A DNA stretch of 64,000 bases from Callipepla californica brunnescens (Eukaryota; Chordata; Aves; Galliformes; Odontophoridae), in assembly GCA_023055505.1 (NCBI GenBank), contig JALIRH010000049.1, forward strand, positions 744,001 to 808,000, read 5' to 3'. Positions 10,870-24,400 of this stretch are shown piece after piece. A program made the translations under genes and the position numbers. Numbering within the stretch: position 1 is the first letter of the stretch; each line of letters opens with the position of its first letter. Under the pieces are notes generated by a model. The model saw nothing but the letters and a program-made list of their open reading frames with translations. It made no database searches and was not told where the DNA came from.

Positions 10870-13800
10870 ATCCAATCCCGAACCCTAACCCTAATCCTAG
10901 CCCTAACTCTAACTTTATTCGTAACCCTACCCCTAATCCAAACAATAACCCTTACCCTAATCAAACCCTATCCCTATTCCTAACCCTTACCCTAACCGTA
11001 TCACAATCCCTATCCTAACTCTTACCATAACCCAAACCCTAACCTAACCCTAACCCTAACCCTAACCCTATCCCTAACCCCTACCCTAACCCTAACCCTA
11101 CCCTAACCTTAACTCTACCCTAACCGTATCCCTACCCTAACCCTAACCCTAATCCTAGCCCTTACTCTAACTTTATTCCTAACCCTACCCCTGATCCAAA
11201 CACTAACCCTAACCTTAATGTAACCCTAACCCTATTCCTAACCCTTACCCTAACTGTATCCCATTCCCTATCCTAACTCTTACCATAACCCTAACCCTGA
11301 TGCTAATGCTAACCCTAACCCTGAATCTAACCCTTACCCTAACCCGAACCCTTACCCAGAAGCTAACACTTAGCATTGTACAATACCTAACCGTACCCTA
11401 ACCCTATCCCTAAACCTAAAAGGAACCCAAACTCTAACCCTAAATCTGTCCCTGAGCCTAACCTTCAACCTTACCCTAACCTTAACCCTAACCCTGTTCC
11501 ATTCTCTAAACATATCTGTAAGCATTACCTTCATCCTAACTCGAACTCTACCCTAACCCTATCCCTTTGACCCCAACACAAAACCCAGATTGAGCCTGAC
11601 CCTAACCTAGGTAGCATAAAGTGTATGTAGGGTGAATTTGAGTTTTAGGGTCAAAGTTAAATTGTTAGTTTTAGGGTTAGGGTGAAGGATTGCTTTAGTT
11701 CTAGTATTAGGGTGTTTGGGGTTAGGGTTAGGGTAAGGATTTTGGAGTGGATTAGGTTTAGGGTCAGGTTTGGGGGAGTTTTGGGGTTAGGGTTAGATTT
11801 AGGATTAGGGTTAGCAAAAAAGTTGTTTTAGTTTTAGTTTAGGTTAGTGCTAGGATTAGGTTGAGTGTTCTTGTGAAGTTTAGGTTTAGGGTTAGGTTTA
11901 GGTTTAGATTGAGGTTTAGGGTAAGGAGTAGGGTTCATTTGACTTTTAGGGTCAGAGTAGAGTTAAGTCGTGTTAGGGTTAAGGTTAAGAACAGGATTCA
12001 GATTCCAATTAGGTTTTGGGTTCCTACTAGGGATAGGCCTCAAATTAGTGTTAAGGTTAGGGTTAGGGTTAGGGTTAGGTATAGGGAAAGGGTTAGTGTT
12101 AAGGCCAGGGCAAGTGTATGGTTTAGGGTAAAGATTGGATTTAGGGTTAGGTTTAGATGTAGGTTTGGTTTGATCGTTAGGGTGTGAGAAGGCACCGGCC
12201 TTGGATTTCATTTGGAGATTGGGTAAGGTTTAGGAATAGGAATAACATTGGTGTTTAAAAGATGATTAGTGTTAGTATTAGGGATAGGGTTACGGTTAGA
12301 GTTTAGTTAGGGTTGTTAGTTTTAGAGTGAGGGATAGGGGTATGGTTTGGTCTAGTACTTGGGTTAGGGTTTGGGATAGTCATAGCATTAGTGTTAGGGT
12401 TAGGGTTCCGTTAGGGTTGTGGTAATCTGATGCTAGGTGTCGGGATTAGGGTTGTGCTTAAATGTGGGTTTGGTTTGAGGGTCAGAGTTAGGGTTAGGGT
12501 AGAGTTAGAATTAGGGTAAGAGTTAGGATTAGGTTTAGGATTAGGATAAAGATTAGGTTAGGATTAGTGTTGGCTTTAGGGTTGTGTCTGGGAGAAGGGT
12601 TAGTGTTAGGGATAGACTTAGGGTAAGAGTAAGTGTTAGGAATAGGCATAGGTTTTGGGAAAGTTTCAGAGTTTGGACTGGATTTATGATTAGGGTTAGG
12701 GACAAAGATTTTTTGAGATTTGTGATTAGATTTAGGGAGAAAAGTAGGCTGACTTGTGGTCTTAGCAGTAGGTTTAGGTTTAGGTTTAGGTTTAGGATTC
12801 CATTTGTATTTATTGATTGAGGTTGGGTTAGTTGGAGTGTAAAGGTCAGAGTAGGGTTAGGCCTTGGGATAGGGTTAAGGTTTGGAATAGGATTAGGATT
12901 CAAATGATGTTACGGGTTGGTGTTAGGGTTAGGGAAAGGTTAGGATCAGGGTTGAGGTCAGGGTTAGGTATAGGAAAAGGGTTAGTGTTAGGGCTAGGGC
13001 AATTGGAAGGGTTAGGCTTAGGCTTAGATATTAGGGTTAGGTTTAGGCGGAGGTTTGGTTCGAGTGTCAGGGTGAGAGAAGGGGTAGGCCTGGGGTTTGG
13101 TTTTGGGTTACATCATACAAATCATCACATACATTAGCTGGGGTGGGAGGTGCAAGGAACAGCCAGCAAAGTGCTGAGTTCATTCCAATCAGAGGACCTG
13201 AAGATCGGGTAGCTACTATCAAACCGTTTGTGTTGCCAATTCCGATGATATTTATGGGGCCCTGATGTTATGGTTCAGTGGGGAGTCACTATCAAGTCCA
13301 AACCCAATCCAAACCCCAAACCTACTCCTATTCCTAAACCTTATCTTAACCCTAAACCAAACCCAAACCCAAGGCCCTCCCCTTCTCTCAGCCTAACACT
13401 CAAACTAACCTAAACCCGAAACTAACCCTACATTTATCCTAATCTTATCCATATTCTAAGGCCTAACCCTACTCTGACCAGAAAGCTCATGTTGTCTAAA
13501 ATCTACCCCTTACCTAAAACCTAAATCGACAAAAAAACCTAACCCGAAACCTCAACCTAACTCTTCTCCTAACTAGAACACCAGCACTTCACCTTACCCT
13601 AACTGGAAACCTAGGACTAAATCCTTACCTTGTCCAGAACCCTATTCCTAACCCAAACCAGAATTCTAACCTCTACCCTAACCAAAACCCTTCCCCTAAA
13701 CCTAAACCTAATGCTACCCTCAACCAAACCCTAGCCCTAAATCCTACCCTAAAACCAACACCACGTTTAAGCTCAAACCTCAAGCCTCAAAGAAAGCATC

Positions 13801-16173
13801 AGATTACCGCAGATCTCACCTAACACTAACCCCAATCCAATCCCTACTACTAACCCCAAACCCAATCCAAACACCAAAACTATTCCTATTCCTAAACCTA
13901 ACACTAAGCCAGAACCAAACCCAAGGCCTACCCCTTCTCTCAGCCTGACACTCAAACTAACCTAGACCTGAACGCAACGCTAAATCAAATACTAAAACTC
14001 ACCCTTAGCCAAGGCCCTTTTAGGACCCTTCCCTGGTCCTAAAACTAAAGAGAACCCTACCCCTTCCACTAAACCTTCATCTACATCCCTAACCCTTACC
14101 CTAAACCTAAATCTACACCAAAACCTAACCCTAACCCTAACATGTCTTCTAACTGTAAAACTAACGCTTCACCTAACCCGAACTGAAACCCCAGGACTAA
14201 ACCTTACCTAACACCTAGCTATATTCCTAACCCTATCCTGAAACCTAACGTTAACCCTAACCCTAAAAACAACTTGGAACCAAACCCTAACCCTAACCTA
14301 ACCCTTATCAGAACCCTAAATCTAATCCTAACCGTTACCTCAATTGAACTCCAATTCTTCCTGAAATCTAAATGGGACCTTAAAACCAACCCCAGATTGA
14401 AGCCCAACCCTAAACCTAACACAAAGCATTAGATTACCACAGCCATCACCTAACTCTAACCCCAGCCTTAACGCTAATACTATCCCAAACACTATTCCAA
14501 TTCCTAAACCCAACACAAACCCAAAAACACAAAGCCTACAATTCTCACAGCCTAACACTGAAAGGAAACCTAAATCTTACCCTAACTCTAAAACTAATCC
14601 AAAGCATGACCACAATTTAAACTCTAAATCTACCTTCAAACTAAAGCTGACCCTAACACCAACCTCAAGCCCAACCCTAAGCCTAACACAAAGCATTAGA
14701 TTACCACAACGCTCACCTAACTTCTAACCCCCACCCTAACACTAATATCAAAGCAATCAGATTCCAAATACTAACCCAATACCTATTCTGAAACCCAAAA
14801 CTATTCCAAAAACAAACCCAAGGCCTAACCTTTCTCTCACCCTAACAATCAAAGAAAACCTATTCCTAAACCTAATCCTAAATCTAGTCCTAACCCTAAC
14901 CCTCACCCTTAATCTAACCCCAACCCCCACCCAGAAGCTAACACTTAGCATTGTACAATACCTAAACGTACCCCTAATCCTTATCACTAAACCTAAAAGG
15001 AACCTGAAACATAGTGCTAAATCCGAACCCTAACCCTGAAGACTAACGCTAACAATGAACCAATTCCTATACCTTTTCCTTCCTCCAAATTGATTCCTAG
15101 CACTAACCCTAACCCTACATTAACCCTATCCTAACCCTAACCCTAACCCTAGCCCTAAACTACATTAACCCTAACCCTAACCCTAACCCTAACCCTAGCC
15201 CTAACCTAACTCTAACCCTAACCCTAACCCTAAACCTAATGCTAACACTTACCCTACCCTAACCCTAACCCTACCATACCCTAACCCTAACCTACCCTAA
15301 CACTAACCCTAACCCTAACCCTAAACCTAAACCTAAACCTAAACCTAACCCTAACCCTAACCCTAATTCCTAACCCTTACCTTAACTGTATCACAATCCC
15401 TATCATAATTCTTACCCTAACCCTAACCCTTACCTAACCCTAACCCTAACCCTAACCCTAACTCTAACCTTAACCCTAACCCTAACCGTAACCCTAACCT
15501 AACCCTAACCCTAATCCTAACCCTAACCCTAACTCTAATTCCTAACCCTTACCTTAACTGTATCACAATCCCTATCCTAATTCTTACCCTAACCCTAACC
15601 CTTACCTAACCCTAACCCTAACCCTAACCCTAACTCTCACCTTAACCCTAACCCTAACCCTAACCCTAACCCTAACCCTAACCCTAACCCCAACCCTAAC
15701 CTAACCCTAACCCTAACCCTAACCCTAACCCTAACACTAACCCTAACCCTAATTTTACCCTAAGCCTAAGCATACCCTAACCCTAACCCTAACCCTAACC
15801 CTAACCCTAACCCTAACCCCAACCCTAACCTAACCCTAACCCTAACCCTAACCCTACCCTAACCCTAACCCTAACCCTAACCCTAACCCTTACCCTAACC
15901 CTAACAATAACAATAAATTTAACCTTAACCCTAACCCTAACCCTAACCTAACCCTAACCCTAACCCTAACCCTAACCCTAACCCTAACCCTACCCTAACC
16001 CTAACCCTAACCCTAACCCTAACCCTAACCCTTACCCTAACCCTAGCCTAACCCAAACCCTAACCCTAACCCTACCCTAACCCTAACCCTAACCCTAACC
16101 CTACCCCTAACCCTACTTTACCCTAACCCTAATCCTAACACTAACTCTAACTTTATTCCTTACCCTAACACTA
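10870..16173. repeat. Subtelomeric macrosatellite unit 3 (5304 bp)
   Basis: Same architecture, with the switch palindrome at 11605-11612 and the protease fragment at 13110-13298. It carries ATTCCGATG in the core (units 1-2 have ATTCTGATG), AAGCCAGAACC in the C-rich arm (also in units 5 and 6 but not 4) and GGGTTCATTTGAC (shared with unit 2). The pure CCCTAA block at about 15120-16173 differs in detail from its neighbours, as expected for slippage-prone sequence. Confidence 0.95.
13110..13298 (+). pseudogene. Retroviral protease fragment, unit 3
   Basis: Same fragment, with CCAATTCCGATG replacing the CCAATTCTGATG of units 1 and 2 (Pro for Leu in the flap frame). Units 4-7 share this variant. 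Confidence 0.7.
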
Positions 16174-19100
16174 ATCCAATCCCGAACCCTAACCCTAATC
16201 CTAGCCCTAACTCTAACTTTATTCGTAACCCTACCCCTAATCCAAACAATAACCCTTACCCTAATCAAACCCTATCCCTATTCCTAACCCTTACCCTAAC
16301 CGTATCACAATCCCTATCCTAACTCTTACCATAACCCAAACCCTAACCTAACCCTAACCCTAACCCTAACCCTATCCCTAACCCCTACCCTAACCCTAAC
16401 CCTACCCTAACCTTAACTCTACCCTAACCGTATCCCTACCCTAACCCTAACCCTAATCCTAGCCCTTACTCTAACTTTATTCCTAACCCTACCCCTGATC
16501 CAAACACTAACCCTAACCTTAATGTAACCCTAACCCTATTCCTAACCCTTACCCTAACTGTATCCCATTCCCTATCCTAACTCTTACCATAACCCTAACC
16601 CTGATGCTAATGCTAACCCTAACCCTGAATCTAACCCTTACCCTAACCCGAACCCTTACCCAGAAGCTAACACTTAGCGTTGTACAATACCTAACCGTAC
16701 CCTAACCCTATCCCTAAACCTAAAAGGAACCCAAACTCTAACCCTAAATCTGTCCCTGAGCCTAACCTTCAACCTTACCCTAACCTTAACCCTAACCCTG
16801 TTCCATTCTCTAAACATATCTGTAAGCATTACCTTCATCCTAACTCGAACTCTACCCTAACCCTATCCCTTTGACCCCAACACAAAACCCAGATTGAGCC
16901 TGACCCTAACCTAGGTAGCATAAAGTGTATGTAGGGTGAATTTGAGTTTTAGGGTCAAAGTTAAATTGTTAGTTTTAGGGTTAGGGTGAAGGATTGCTTT
17001 AGTTCTAGTATTAGGGTGTTTGGGGTTAGGGTTAGGGTAAGGATTTTGGAGTGGATTAGGTTTAGGGTCAGGTTTGGGGGAGTTTTGGGGTTAGGGTTAG
17101 ATTTAGGATTAGGGTTAGCAAAAAAGTTGTTTTAGTTTTAGTTTAGGTTAGTGCTAGGATTAGGTTGAGTGTTCTTGTGAAGTTTAGGTTTAGGGTTAGG
17201 TTTAGGTTTAGATTGAGGTTTAGGGTAAGGAGTAGGGTTAATTTGACTTTTAGGGTCAGAGTAGAGTTAAGTCGTGTTAGGGTTAAGGTTAAGAACAGGA
17301 TTCAGATTCCAATTAGGTTTTGGGTTCCTACTAGGGATAGGCCTCAAATTAGTGTTAAGGTTAGGGTTAGGGTTAGGGTTAGGTATAGGGAAAGGGTTAG
17401 TGTTAAGGCCAGGGCAAGTGTATGGTTTAGGGTAAAGATTGGATTTAGGGTTAGGTTTAGATGTAGGTTTGGTTTGATCGTTAGGGTGTGAGAAGGCACC
17501 GGCCTTGGATTTCATTTGGAGATTGGGTAAGGTTTAGGAATAGGAATAACATTGGTGTTTAAAAGATGATTAGTGTTAGTATTAGGGATAGGGTTACGGT
17601 TAGAGTTTAGTTAGGGTTGTTAGTTTTAGAGTGAGGGATAGGGGTATGGTTTGGTCTAGTACTTGGGTTAGGGTTTGGGATAGTCATAGCATTAGTGTTA
17701 GGGTTAGGGTTCCGTTAGGGTTGTGGTAATCTGATGCTAGGTGTCGGGATTAGGGTTGTGCTTAAATGTGGGTTTGGTTTGAGGGTCAGAGTTAGGGTTA
17801 GGGTAGAGTTAGAATTAGGGTAAGAGTTAGGATTAGGTTTAGGATTAGGATAAAGATTAGGTTAGGATTAGTGTTGGCTTTAGGGTTGTGTCTGGGAGAA
17901 GGGTTAGTGTTAGGGATAGACTTAGGGTAAGAGTAAGTGTTAGGAATAGGCATAGGTTTTGGGAAAGTTTCAGAGTTTGGACTGGATTTATGATTAGGGT
18001 TAGGGACAAAGATTTTTTGAGATTTGTGATTAGATTTAGGGAGAAAAGTAGGCTGACTTGTGGTGTTAGCAGTAGGTTTAGGTTTAGGTTTAGGTTTAGG
18101 ATTCCATTTGTATTTATTGATTGAGGTTGGGTTAGTTGGAGTGTAAAGGTCAGAGTAGGGTTAGGCCTTGGGATAGGGTTAAGGTTTGGAATAGGATTAG
18201 GATTCAAATGATGTTACGGGTTGGTGTTAGGGTTAGGGAAAGGTTAGGATCAGGGTTGAGGTCAGGGTTAGGTATAGGAAAAGGGTTAGTGTTAGGGCTA
18301 GGGCAATTGGAAGGGTTAGGCTTAGGCTTAGATATTAGGGTTAGGTTTAGGCGGAGGTTTGGTTCGAGTGTCAGGGTGAGAGAAGGGGTAGGCCTGGGGT
18401 TTGGTTTTGGGTTACATCATACAAATCATCACATACATTAGCTGGGGTGGGAGGTGCAAGGAACAGCCAGCAAAGTGCTGAGTTCATTCCAATCAGAGGA
18501 CCTGAAGATCGGGTAGCTACTATCAAACCGTTTGTGTTGCCAATTCCGATGATATTTATGGGGCCCTGATGTTATGGTTCAGTGGGGAGTCACTATCAAG
18601 TCCAAACCCAATCCAAACCCCAAACCTACTCCTATTCCTAAACCTTATCTTAACCCTAAACCAAACCCAAACCCAAGGCCCTCCCCTTCTCTCAGCCTAA
18701 CACTCAAACTAACCTAAACCCGAAACTAACCCTACATTTATCCTAATCTTATCCATATTCTAAGGCCTAACCCTACTCTGACCAGAAAGCTCATGTTGTC
18801 TAAAATCTACCCCTTACCTAAAACCTAAATCGACAAAAAAACCTAACCCGAAACCTCAACCTAACTCTTCTCCTAACTAGAACACCAGCACTTCACCTTA
18901 CCCTAACTGGAAACCTAGGACTAAATCCTTACCTTGTCCAGAACCCTATTCCTAACCCAAACCAGAATTCTAACCTCTACCCTAACCAAAACCCTTCCCC
19001 TAAACCTAAACCTAATGCTACCCTCAACCAAACCCTAGCCCTAAATCCTACCCTAAAACCAACACCACGTTTAAGCTCAAACCTCAAGCCTCAAAGAAAG

Positions 19101-21477
19101 CATCAGATTACCGCAGATCTCACCTAACACTAACCCCAATCCAATCCCTACTACTAACCCCAAACCCAATCCAAACACCAAAACTATTCCTATTCCTAAA
19201 CCTAACACTAAGCCTGAACCAAACCCAAGGCCTACCCCTTCTCTCAGCCTGACACTCAAACTAACCTAGACCTGAACGCAACGCTAAATCAAATACTAAA
19301 ACTCACCCTTAGCCAAGGCCCTTTTAGGACCCTTCCCTGGTCCTAAAACTAAAGAGAACCCTACCCCTTCCACTAAACCTTCATCTACATCCCTAACCCT
19401 TACCCTAAACCTAAATCTACACCAAAACCTAACCCTAACCCTAACATGTCTTCTAACTGTAAAACTAACGCTTCACCTAACCCGAACTGAAACCCCAGGA
19501 CTAAACCTTACCTAACACCTAGCTATATTCCTAACCCTATCCTGAAACCTAACGTTAACCCTAACCCTAAAAACAACTTGGAACCAAACCCTAACCCTAA
19601 CCTAACCCTTATCAGAACCCTAAATCTAATCCTAACCGTTACCTCAATTGAACTCCAATTCTTCCTGAAATCTAAATGGGACCTTAAAACCAACCCCAGA
19701 TTGAAGCCCAACCCTAAACCTAACACAAAGCATTAGATTACCACAGCCATCACCTAACTCTAACCCCAGCCTTAACGCTAATACTATCCCAAACACTATT
19801 CCAATTCCTAAACCCAACACAAACCCAAAAACACAAAGCCTACAATTCTCACAGCCTAACACTGAAAGGAAACCTAAATCTTACCCTAACTCTAAAACTA
19901 ATCCAAAGCATGACCACAATTTAAACTCTAAATCTACCTTCAAACTAAAGCTGACCCTAACACCAACCTCAAGTAAAAGCCCAACCCTAAGCCTAACACA
20001 AAGCATTAGATTACCACAACGCTCACCTAACTTCTAACCCCCACCCTAACACTAATATCAAAGCAATCAGATTCCAAATACTAACCCAATACCTATTCTG
20101 AAACCCAAAACTATTCCAAAAACAAACCCAAGGCCTAACCTTTCTCTCACCCTAACAATCAAAGAAAACCTATTCCTAAACCTAATCCTAAATCTAGTCC
20201 TAACCCTAACCCTCACCCTTAATCTAACCCCAACCCCCACCCAGAAGCTAACACTTAGCATTGTACAATACCTAAACGTACCCCTAATCCTTATCACTAA
20301 ACCTAAAAGGAACCTGAAACATAGTGCTAAATCCGAACCCTAACCCTGAAGACTAACGCTAACAATGAACCAATTCCTATACCTTTTCCTTCCTCCAAAT
20401 TGATTCCTAGCACTAACCCTAACCCTACATTAACCCTATCCTAACCCTAACCCTAACCCTAGCCCTAAACTACATTAACCCTAACCCTAACCCTAACCCT
20501 AACCCTAGCCCTAACCTAACTCTAACCCTAACCCTAACCCTAAACCTAATGCTAACACTTACCCTACCCTAACCCTAACCCTACCATACCCTAACCCTAA
20601 CCTACCCTAACACTAACCCTAACCCTAACCCTAAACCTAAACCTAAACATAAACCTAACCCTAACCCTAACCCTAATTCCTAACCCTTACCTTAACTGTA
20701 TCACAATCCCTATCATAATTCTTACCCTAACCCTAACCCTTACCTAACCCTAACCCTAACCCTAACCCTAACTCTAACCTTAACCCTAACCCTAACCGTA
20801 ACCCTAACCTAACCCTAACCCTAATCCTAACCCTAACCCTAACTCTAATTCCTAACCCTTACCTTAACTGTATCACAATCCCTATCCTAATTCTTACCCT
20901 AACCCTAACCCTTACCTAACCCTAACCCTAACCCTAACCCTAACTCTCACCTTAACCCTAACCCTAACCCTAACCTAACCCTAACCCTAACCCTAACCCT
21001 AACCCTAACCCTAACCCTAACCCTAACCTCAACCCTAACCCTAACACTAACCCTAACCCTAATTTTACCCTAAGCCTAAGCATACCCTAACCCTAACCCT
21101 AACCCTAACCCTAACCCTAACCCCAACCCTAACCTAACCCTAACCCTAACCCTAACCCTACCCTAACCCTAACCCTAACCCTAACCCTAACCCTTACCCT
21201 AACCCTAACAATAACAATAAATTTAACCTTAACCCTAACCCTAACCCTAACCTAACCCTAACCCTAACCCTAACCCTAACCCTAACCCTAACCCTACCCT
21301 AACCCTAACCCTAACCCTAACCCTAACCCTAACCCTTACCCTAACCCTAGCCTAACCCAAACCCTAACCCTAACCCTAAGCATACCCTAACCCTAACCCT
21401 AACCCTACCCCTAACCCTACTTTACCCTAACCCTAATCCTAACACTAACTCTAACTTTATTCCTTACCCTAACACTA
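16174..21477. repeat. Subtelomeric macrosatellite unit 4 (5304 bp)
   Basis: Same architecture, with the switch palindrome at 16909-16916 and the protease fragment at 18414-18602. It carries a 6-bp insertion (CAAGTAAAAGCCC near 19970) shared only with unit 5, and AAGCCTGAACC near 19210 as in units 1 and 2. The AATAACAATAAATTT variant in the telomeric block is also seen in units 3, 5 and 6. Confidence 0.95.
18414..18602 (+). pseudogene. Retroviral protease fragment, unit 4
   Basis: Identical by eye to the unit 3 fragment and followed by the C-rich telomere-like arm. Confidence 0.7.
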
Positions 21478-24400
21478 ATCCAATCCCGAACCCTAACCCT
21501 AATCCTAGCCCTAACTCTAACTTTATTCGTAACCCTACCCCTAATCCAAACAATAACCCTTACCCTAATCAAACCCTATCCCTATTCCTAACCCTTACCC
21601 TAACTGTATCACAATCCCTATCCTAACTCTTACCATAACCCAAACCCTAACCTAACCCTAACCCTAACCCTAACCCTATCCCTAACCCCTACCCTAACCC
21701 TAACCCTACCCTAACCTTAACTCTACCCTAACCGTATCCCTACCCTAACCCTAACCCTAATCCTAGCCCTTACTCTAACTTTATTCCTAACCCTACCCCT
21801 GATCCAAACACTAACCCTAACCTTAATGTAACCCTAACCCTATTCCTAACCCTTACCCTAACTGTATCCCATTCCCTATCCTAACTCTTACCATAACCCT
21901 AACCCTGATGCTAATGCTAACCCTAACCCTGAATCTAACCCTTACCCTAACCCGAACCCTTACCCAGAAGCTAACACTTAGCGTTGTACAATACCTAACC
22001 GTACCCTAACCCTATCCCTAAACCTAAAAGGAACCCAAACTCTAACCCTAAATCTGTCCCTGAGCCTAACCTTCAACCTTACCCTAACCTTAACCCTAAC
22101 CCTGTTCCATTCTCTAAACATATCTGTAAGCATTACCTTCATCCTAACTCGAACTCTACCCTAACCCTATCCCTTTGACCCCAACACAAAACCCAGATTG
22201 AGCCTGACCCTAACCTAGGTAGCATAAAGTGTATGTAGGGTGAATTTGAGTTTTAGGGTCAAAGTTAAATTGTTAGTTTTAGGGTTAGGGTGAAGGATTG
22301 CTTTAGTTCTAGTATTAGGGTGTTTGGGGTTAGGGTTAGGGTAAGGATTTTGGAGTGGATTAGGTTTAGGGTCAGGTTTGGGGGAGTTTTGGGGTTAGGG
22401 TTAGATTTAGGATTAGGGTTAGCAAAAAAGTTGTTTTAGTTTTAGTTTAGGTTAGTGCTAGGATTAGGTTGAGTGTTCTTGTGAAGTTTAGGTTTAGGGT
22501 TAGGTTTAGGTTTAGATTGAGGTTTAGGGTAAGGAGTAGGGTTAATTTGACTTTTAGGGTCAGAGTAGAGTTAAGTCGTGTTAGGGTTAAGGTTAAGAAC
22601 AGGATTCAGATTCCAATTAGGTTTTGGGTTCCTACTAGGGATAGGCCTCAAATTAGTGTTAAGGTTAGGGTTAGGGTTAGGGTTAGGTATAGGGAAAGGG
22701 TTAGTGTTAAGGCCAGGGCAAGTGTATGGTTTAGGGTAAAGATTGGATTTAGGGTTAGGTTTAGATGTAGGTTTGGTTTGATCGTTAGGGTGTGAGAAGG
22801 CACCGGCCTTGGATTTCATTTGGAGATTGGGTAAGGTTTAGGAATAGGAATAACATTGGTGTTTAAAAGATGATTAGTGTTAGTATTAGGGATAGGGTTA
22901 CGGTTAGAGTTTAGTTAGGGTTGTTAGTTTTAGAGTGAGGGATAGGGGTATGGTTTGGTCTAGTTGGGTTAGGGTTTGGGATAGTCATAGCATTAGTGTT
23001 AGGGTTAGGGTTCCGTTAGGGTTGTGGTAATCTGATGCTAGGTGTCGGGATTAGGGTTGTGCTTAAATGTGGGTTTGGTTTGAGGGTCAGAGTTAGGGTT
23101 AGGGTAGAGTTAGAATTAGGGTAAGAGTTAGGATTAGGTTTAGGATTAGGATAAAGATTAGGTTAGGATTAGTGTTGGCTTTAGGGTTGTGTCTGGGAGA
23201 AGGGTTAGTGTTAGGGATAGACTTAGGGTAAGAGTAAGTGTTAGGAATAGGCATAGGTTTTGGGAAAGTTTCAGAGTTTGGACTGGATTTATGATTAGGG
23301 TTAGGGACAAAGATTTTTTGAGATTTGTGATTAGATTTAGGGAGAAAAGTAGGCTGACTTGTGGTGTTAGCAGTAGGTTTAGGTTTAGGTTTAGGTTTAG
23401 GATTCCATTTGTATTTATTGATTGAGGTTGGGTTAGTTGGAGTGTAAAGGTCAGAGTAGGGTTAGGCCTTGGGATAGGGTTAAGGTTTGGAATAGGATTA
23501 GGATTCAAATGATGTTACGGGTTGGTGTTAGGGTTAGGGAAAGGTTAGGATCAGGGTTGAGGTCAGGGTTAGGTATAGGAAAAGGGTTAGTGTTAGGGCT
23601 AGGGCAATTGGAAGGGTTAGGCTTAGGCTTAGATATTAGGGTTAGGTTTAGGCGGAGGTTTGGTTCGAGTGTCAGGGTGAGAGAAGGGGTAGGCCTGGGG
23701 TTTGGTTTTGGGTTACATCATACAAATCATCACATACATTAGCTGGGGTGGGAGGTGCAAGGAACAGCCAGCAAAGTGCTGAGTTCATTCCAATCAGAGG
23801 ACCTGAAGATCGGGTAGCTACTATCAAACCGTTTGTGTTGCCAATTCCGATGATATTTATGGGGCCCTGATGTTATGGTTCAGTGGGGAGTCACTATCAA
23901 GTCCAAACCCAATCCAAACCCCAAACCTACTCCTATTCCTAAACCTTATCTTAACCCTAAACCAAACCCAAACCCAAGGCCCTCCCCTTCTCTCAGCCTA
24001 ACACTCAAACTAACCTAAACCCGAAACTAACCCTACATTTATCCTAATCTTATCCATATTCTAAGGCCTAACCCTACTCTGACCAGAAAGCTCATGTTGT
24101 CTAAAATCTACCCCTTACCTAAAACCTAAATCGACAAAAAAACCTAACCCGAAACCTCAACCTAACTCTTCTCCTAACTAGAACACCAGCACTTCACCTT
24201 ACCCTAACTGGAAACCTAGGACTAAATCCTTACCTTGTCCAGAACCCTATTCCTAACCCAAACCAGAATTCTAACCTCTACCCTAACCAAAACCCTTCCC
24301 CTAAACCTAAACCTAATGCTACCCTCAACCAAACCCTAGCCCTAAATCCTACCCTAAAACCAACACCACGTTTAAGCTCAAACCTCAAGCCTCAAAGAAA